Below, in pieces: positions 62,830 to 64,000 of a stretch of 64,000 bases of DNA (its first letter is position 1; every line of letters starts with the position of its first letter). The notes beneath the pieces were generated by a model that saw only the letters and a program-made list of their open reading frames with translations, made no database searches and was not told the DNA's origin. The stretch lies in NCBI RefSeq assembly GCF_000340475.1, contig NZ_CM001792.1, positions 3,124,592 to 3,188,591 of the forward strand, in the 5' to 3' direction. The position numbers and the translations under genes were made by a program. This DNA is from Oceanobacillus kimchii X50. Lineage in GTDB: Bacteria; Bacillota; Bacilli; Bacillales; Amphibacillaceae.

Positions 62830-64000
62830 TTAGTTTAAGTCAGCTGGTACTTCAATAAGAATGGCATCTCCTTGCCCACTTCCACTACAAATAGCAGCGA
62901 TTCCCTTTCCACCACCACGACGTTTTAATTCATGGATAAGCGTAAGAATGATGCGCGCTCCACTTGCTCCTATTGGATGGCCGAGAGCAACTGCTCCACC
63001 ATTCACATTGATTTTTTCTTCGTCAATATCTGCAATCTGTCCACTCGCAAGTGCAACAACTGCAAATGCTTCATTGATTTCATAAAGGTCTATTTCTTCT
63101 TTAGCAGTGCCGGTTTTTTCTAACAGTTTATTAATGACAATCCCCGGTGTTTGTGGAAAATTCTTTGCTTCTACAGCAACTTCTGCATGACCGAGAATAT
63201 AAGCCAGAGGTTGTTTATTTAATTCAGCAGCCTTTTCATCTGACATTACGACAAATGCTGCCGCTCCATCGTTTACTCCTGGAGCATTACCCGCAGTTAT
63301 CGACCCATCTTTATCAAATGCAGGACGTAGTGATGATAGTTTGTCTATTGTCGTATCTTTACGTGGCGCCTCGTCCTTATCAACTGTTATTGGATTTCCT
63401 TTTCGAGTTGAAATTTCTACAGGTACAATCTCTTCTGAAAACTTATTCGATTCGATTGCTTCCACCGCTTTTTGATGACTACGTAAAGCCCAAGCATCTT
63501 GGCGTTTTCTAGAAATCTCTAAATCTTCTGCTGTAGAATTACCATAGTTGCCCATATGATTACCTGTAAATGTACAAGTAAGACCATCATGAACCATCAT
63601 ATCTACAACAGATTTATCTCCCATTCGATTTCCCCAACGTGCATCTGGTAAAAAGTATGGGGCATTACTCATGCTCTCCATTCCACCTGCTACAATGACA
63701 TCTTCTTCTCCTAAACGAATCAACTGATCCGCTAATGTAACACTACGCATTCCAGATGCGCACACTTTATTAATCGTTTCTGATCGTGTCTCCCATGGAA
63801 GGCCAGCATTTCTTGCAGCTTGACGAGATGGGATTTGTCCTTGTCCGCCTTGTAAGACAGTTCCCATGATTACCTCATCAACGACGTCATTATTAATGCC
63901 TGCTCGTTCCATAGCTTCTTTAATTGCAATACCTCCGAGTTCTGTTGCTTTTAACGGTTTTAAGGCGCCTCCAAATTTTCCAAAAGGTGTGCGTGCACCA
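62830..64000 (-). CDS. Acetyl-CoA C-acetyltransferase (thiolase, MmgA-like), 5' end outside window
   Basis: The frame continues upstream of the first internal ATG (63912) to the window edge without a stop: the extra 29 codons read [20 protein letters not shown], the normal thiolase N-terminus, so only about ten codons are missing. The nucleophile Cys is in [11 protein letters not shown]. His and second Cys regions are present as [11 protein letters not shown] and [11 protein letters not shown]. It cleaves 3-ketoacyl-CoA with CoA and is the first known gene of the operon here. Confidence 0.95.
   Translation of the reverse strand, partial: GARTPFGKFGGALKPLKATELGGIAIKEAMERAGINNDVVDEVIMGTVLQGGQGQIPSRQAARNAGLPWETRSETINKVCASGMRSVTLADQLIRLGEEDVIVAGGMESMSNAPYFLPDARWGNRMGDKSVVDMMVHDGLTCTFTGNHMGNYGNSTAEDLEISRKRQDAWALRSHQKAVEAIESNKFSEEIVPVEISTRKGNPITVDKDEAPRKDTTIDKLSSLRPAFDKDGSITAGNAPGVNDGAAAFVVMSDEKAAELNKQPLAYILGHAEVAVEAKNFPQTPGIVINKLLEKTGTAKEEIDLYEINEAFAVVALASGQIADIDEEKINVNGGAVALGHPIGASGARIILTLIHELKRRGGGKGIAAICSGSGQGDAILIEVPADLN

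Noticed and set aside
63147..63512. 121-codon plus-strand frame
   Set aside because: Antisense to the thiolase gene, Leu/Gln-rich shadow.

Overview
The window is a low-GC Firmicute chromosome segment from a spore-forming Bacillaceae. Gene content, gene order and protein sequences point to Oceanobacillus (O. iheyensis-like) or a close relative; the genus is an inference. Every protein-coding gene I can support lies on the minus strand, so transcription runs from high to low coordinates. There is no rRNA, tRNA, CRISPR, intact insertion sequence or prophage.

Layout in the direction of transcription. (1) 64000-58993: a fatty-acid beta-oxidation cluster (thiolase, cut by the window edge; 3-hydroxyacyl-CoA dehydrogenase; two acyl-CoA dehydrogenases; a TetR regulator). 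(2) 58571-46290: the conserved block rpoE, pyrG, spo0F, fba, tal, murAB, glpX, rho, rpmE2, tdk, prfA, prmC. pyrG has a GGGC transcription start and an attenuator of the CTP-sensing type, and spo0F has a near-perfect sigma-H promoter. (3) 45954-35285: spoIIR, a ywlB-like acetyltransferase, ywlC, mntP, a secreted serine protease with a small lipoprotein, ywlE, a chemotaxis receptor, ywlG, glyA and upp. A dense DnaA-box cluster lies just upstream of ywlC. (4) 35054-22618: a Vpr-like subtilase, the complete ATP synthase operon atpIBEFHAGDC, ywzB, ywmB and murAA. (5) 22382-12657: a nine-gene dppABCDE-ykfABCD operon that imports and degrades cell-wall peptides, sitting between murAA and spoIID. (6) 12383-4562: sporulation and morphogenesis genes spoIID, spoIIQ, an orphan AimR-like (arbitrium-receptor family) gene without a DNA-binding domain, spoIIID, mbl, flhO, flhP and an EpuA-family gene. 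(7) 4561-1: an array of eight 52-bp repeats, a small tubby-like protein, a PucR-type regulator and a secreted lipase cut by the window edge.

The backbone serves growth and sporulation: energy (atp), wall precursors (murAA, murAB), wall-peptide recycling (dpp-ykf), nucleotides (pyrG, upp, tdk), translation (prfA, prmC, rpmE2, ywlC), and signalling or engulfment steps of sporulation (spo0F, spoIIR, spoIID, spoIIQ, spoIIID). Accessory genes are spliced into this backbone: the subtilase, the S1 protease pair, the chemotaxis receptor, the AimR-like gene and the dpp-ykf operon. Two families of short palindromic MITE-like repeats are scattered between them.

The least expected items are the HTH-less AimR-like receptor placed among sporulation genes with a possible Spo0A box, the eight-box DnaA cluster upstream of ywlC, and the 52-bp hairpin repeat array.
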